Under the pieces are notes generated by a model, which saw only the letters and a list, made by a program, of their open reading frames with translations, made no database searches and was not told where the DNA came from. From NCBI RefSeq assembly GCF_030758975.1, contig NZ_CP132359.1, forward strand, positions 2,124,811 to 2,188,810: 64,000 bases of DNA, given 5' to 3'. Position 1 is the stretch's first letter. Every line of letters starts with the position of its first letter. A program made the position numbers and the translations under genes. The stretch is from Bosea beijingensis. GTDB taxonomy: Bacteria; Pseudomonadota; Alphaproteobacteria; Rhizobiales; Beijerinckiaceae. Positions 63,843 to 64,000 of the stretch are shown in pieces.

Positions 63843-64000
63843 ATGCGTCACGTAGCCAAATTGATGGCGGTTTCGGCCTTTACGGCCCTGATGTCGACCA
63901 CCGCCGCCTTCGCACAGACGCCGAAGGACACGATCGTGATGGCCAAGCAGATCGACGACATCATCACGCTCGACCCGGCCGAGGCCTTCGAGTTCTCGGG
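63843..64000 (+). CDS. Family-5 ABC transporter substrate-binding protein, N-terminal part (partial)
   Basis: 53 codons reach the window end. A signal peptide RHVAKLMAVSAFTALMSTTA to AFAQ precedes KDTIVMAKQIDDIITLDPAE, the family-5 (DppA-like) mature N-terminus. ATG 63843 follows GGGGAA. The 246-base gap before it (63597-63842) shows nothing else. Peptide uptake is likely but the ligand is not visible. Confidence 0.8.
   Translation, partial: MRHVAKLMAVSAFTALMSTTAAFAQTPKDTIVMAKQIDDIITLDPAEAFEFS

Noticed and set aside
1..64000. CRISPR arrays, insertion sequences, phage genes, rRNA
   Set aside because: No regularly spaced direct repeats, transposase, integrase or rRNA sequence was seen; the palindromic elements have no associated transposase here.

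Overview
This is GC-rich, densely packed chromosomal DNA with no phage, insertion sequence, CRISPR array or rRNA. Gene order (hisC-tyrA), the combined urt/ure locus, the five-step hut pathway with HutF and HutG, a HupE/UreJ protein inside the urease operon and frequent GTG/TTG starts point to an alphaproteobacterium of the order Hyphomicrobiales. A Bosea-like genus is my best guess; this is inferred from family resemblance, not measured.

Layout. 1-1376: the end of hisC, tyrA, and tRNA-Thr(CGT) with its terminator. 1590-13067: a nitrogen-acquisition island. A near-perfect sigma-54 promoter precedes urtABCDE (urea ABC importer), followed by ureD-ureA-hupE-ureB-ureC-ureE-ureF-ureG (urease and nickel maturation). 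13080-18480: a DksA-type zinc finger protein, an EamA exporter divergent from a MocR-type regulator with a 24-bp palindrome, hemC, two small proteins and topoisomerase IB. 18633-26458: an M81 metallopeptidase, an amidohydrolase, a family-5 ABC binding protein with two permeases (no ATPase present) and an M14-type deacylase. 26465-29981: envelope proteins and a diguanylate cyclase. 30081-33021: acyl-CoA dehydrogenase with a TetR regulator, and a histone-deacetylase-like amidohydrolase.

33202-38048: a thiamine-diphosphate enzyme divergent from a NitT/TauT-type ABC operon that carries a Mug-type DNA glycosylase. The 12-bp palindrome TTGCATATGCAA in that divergent promoter occurs twice more, in the hutI/hutF divergent promoter at 47888-47929, which suggests joint HutC control. 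38202-41888: cyclopropane fatty acid synthase and two divergent citrate-synthase-family genes, one fused to a MerR-like DNA-binding domain. 41885-50087: the full histidine degradation locus hutD, hutU, hutG, hutH, hutI / hutF, hutC.

50164-56784: small envelope proteins, a PRC-barrel protein, a hairpin-rich 357-bp gap that may encode a small RNA, a transglutaminase-like protein, a lipid kinase next to a PAP2 phosphatase, a PNPOx-like protein, an aldehyde dehydrogenase and a Cys-rich probable copper protein. 56789-63596: a compact operon of DUF2126/transglutaminase, circularly permuted ATP-grasp/alpha-E and transglutaminase proteins, a predicted amide-bond-forming system of unknown product. This is the best candidate for undescribed biochemistry. 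The window ends in the start of another family-5 ABC binding protein.

Four large palindromic intergenic elements (6626-6737, 33041-33177, 39431-39561, 42481-42602) form one or two dispersed repeat families. All functions are read from sequence motifs and context; no database search was run.
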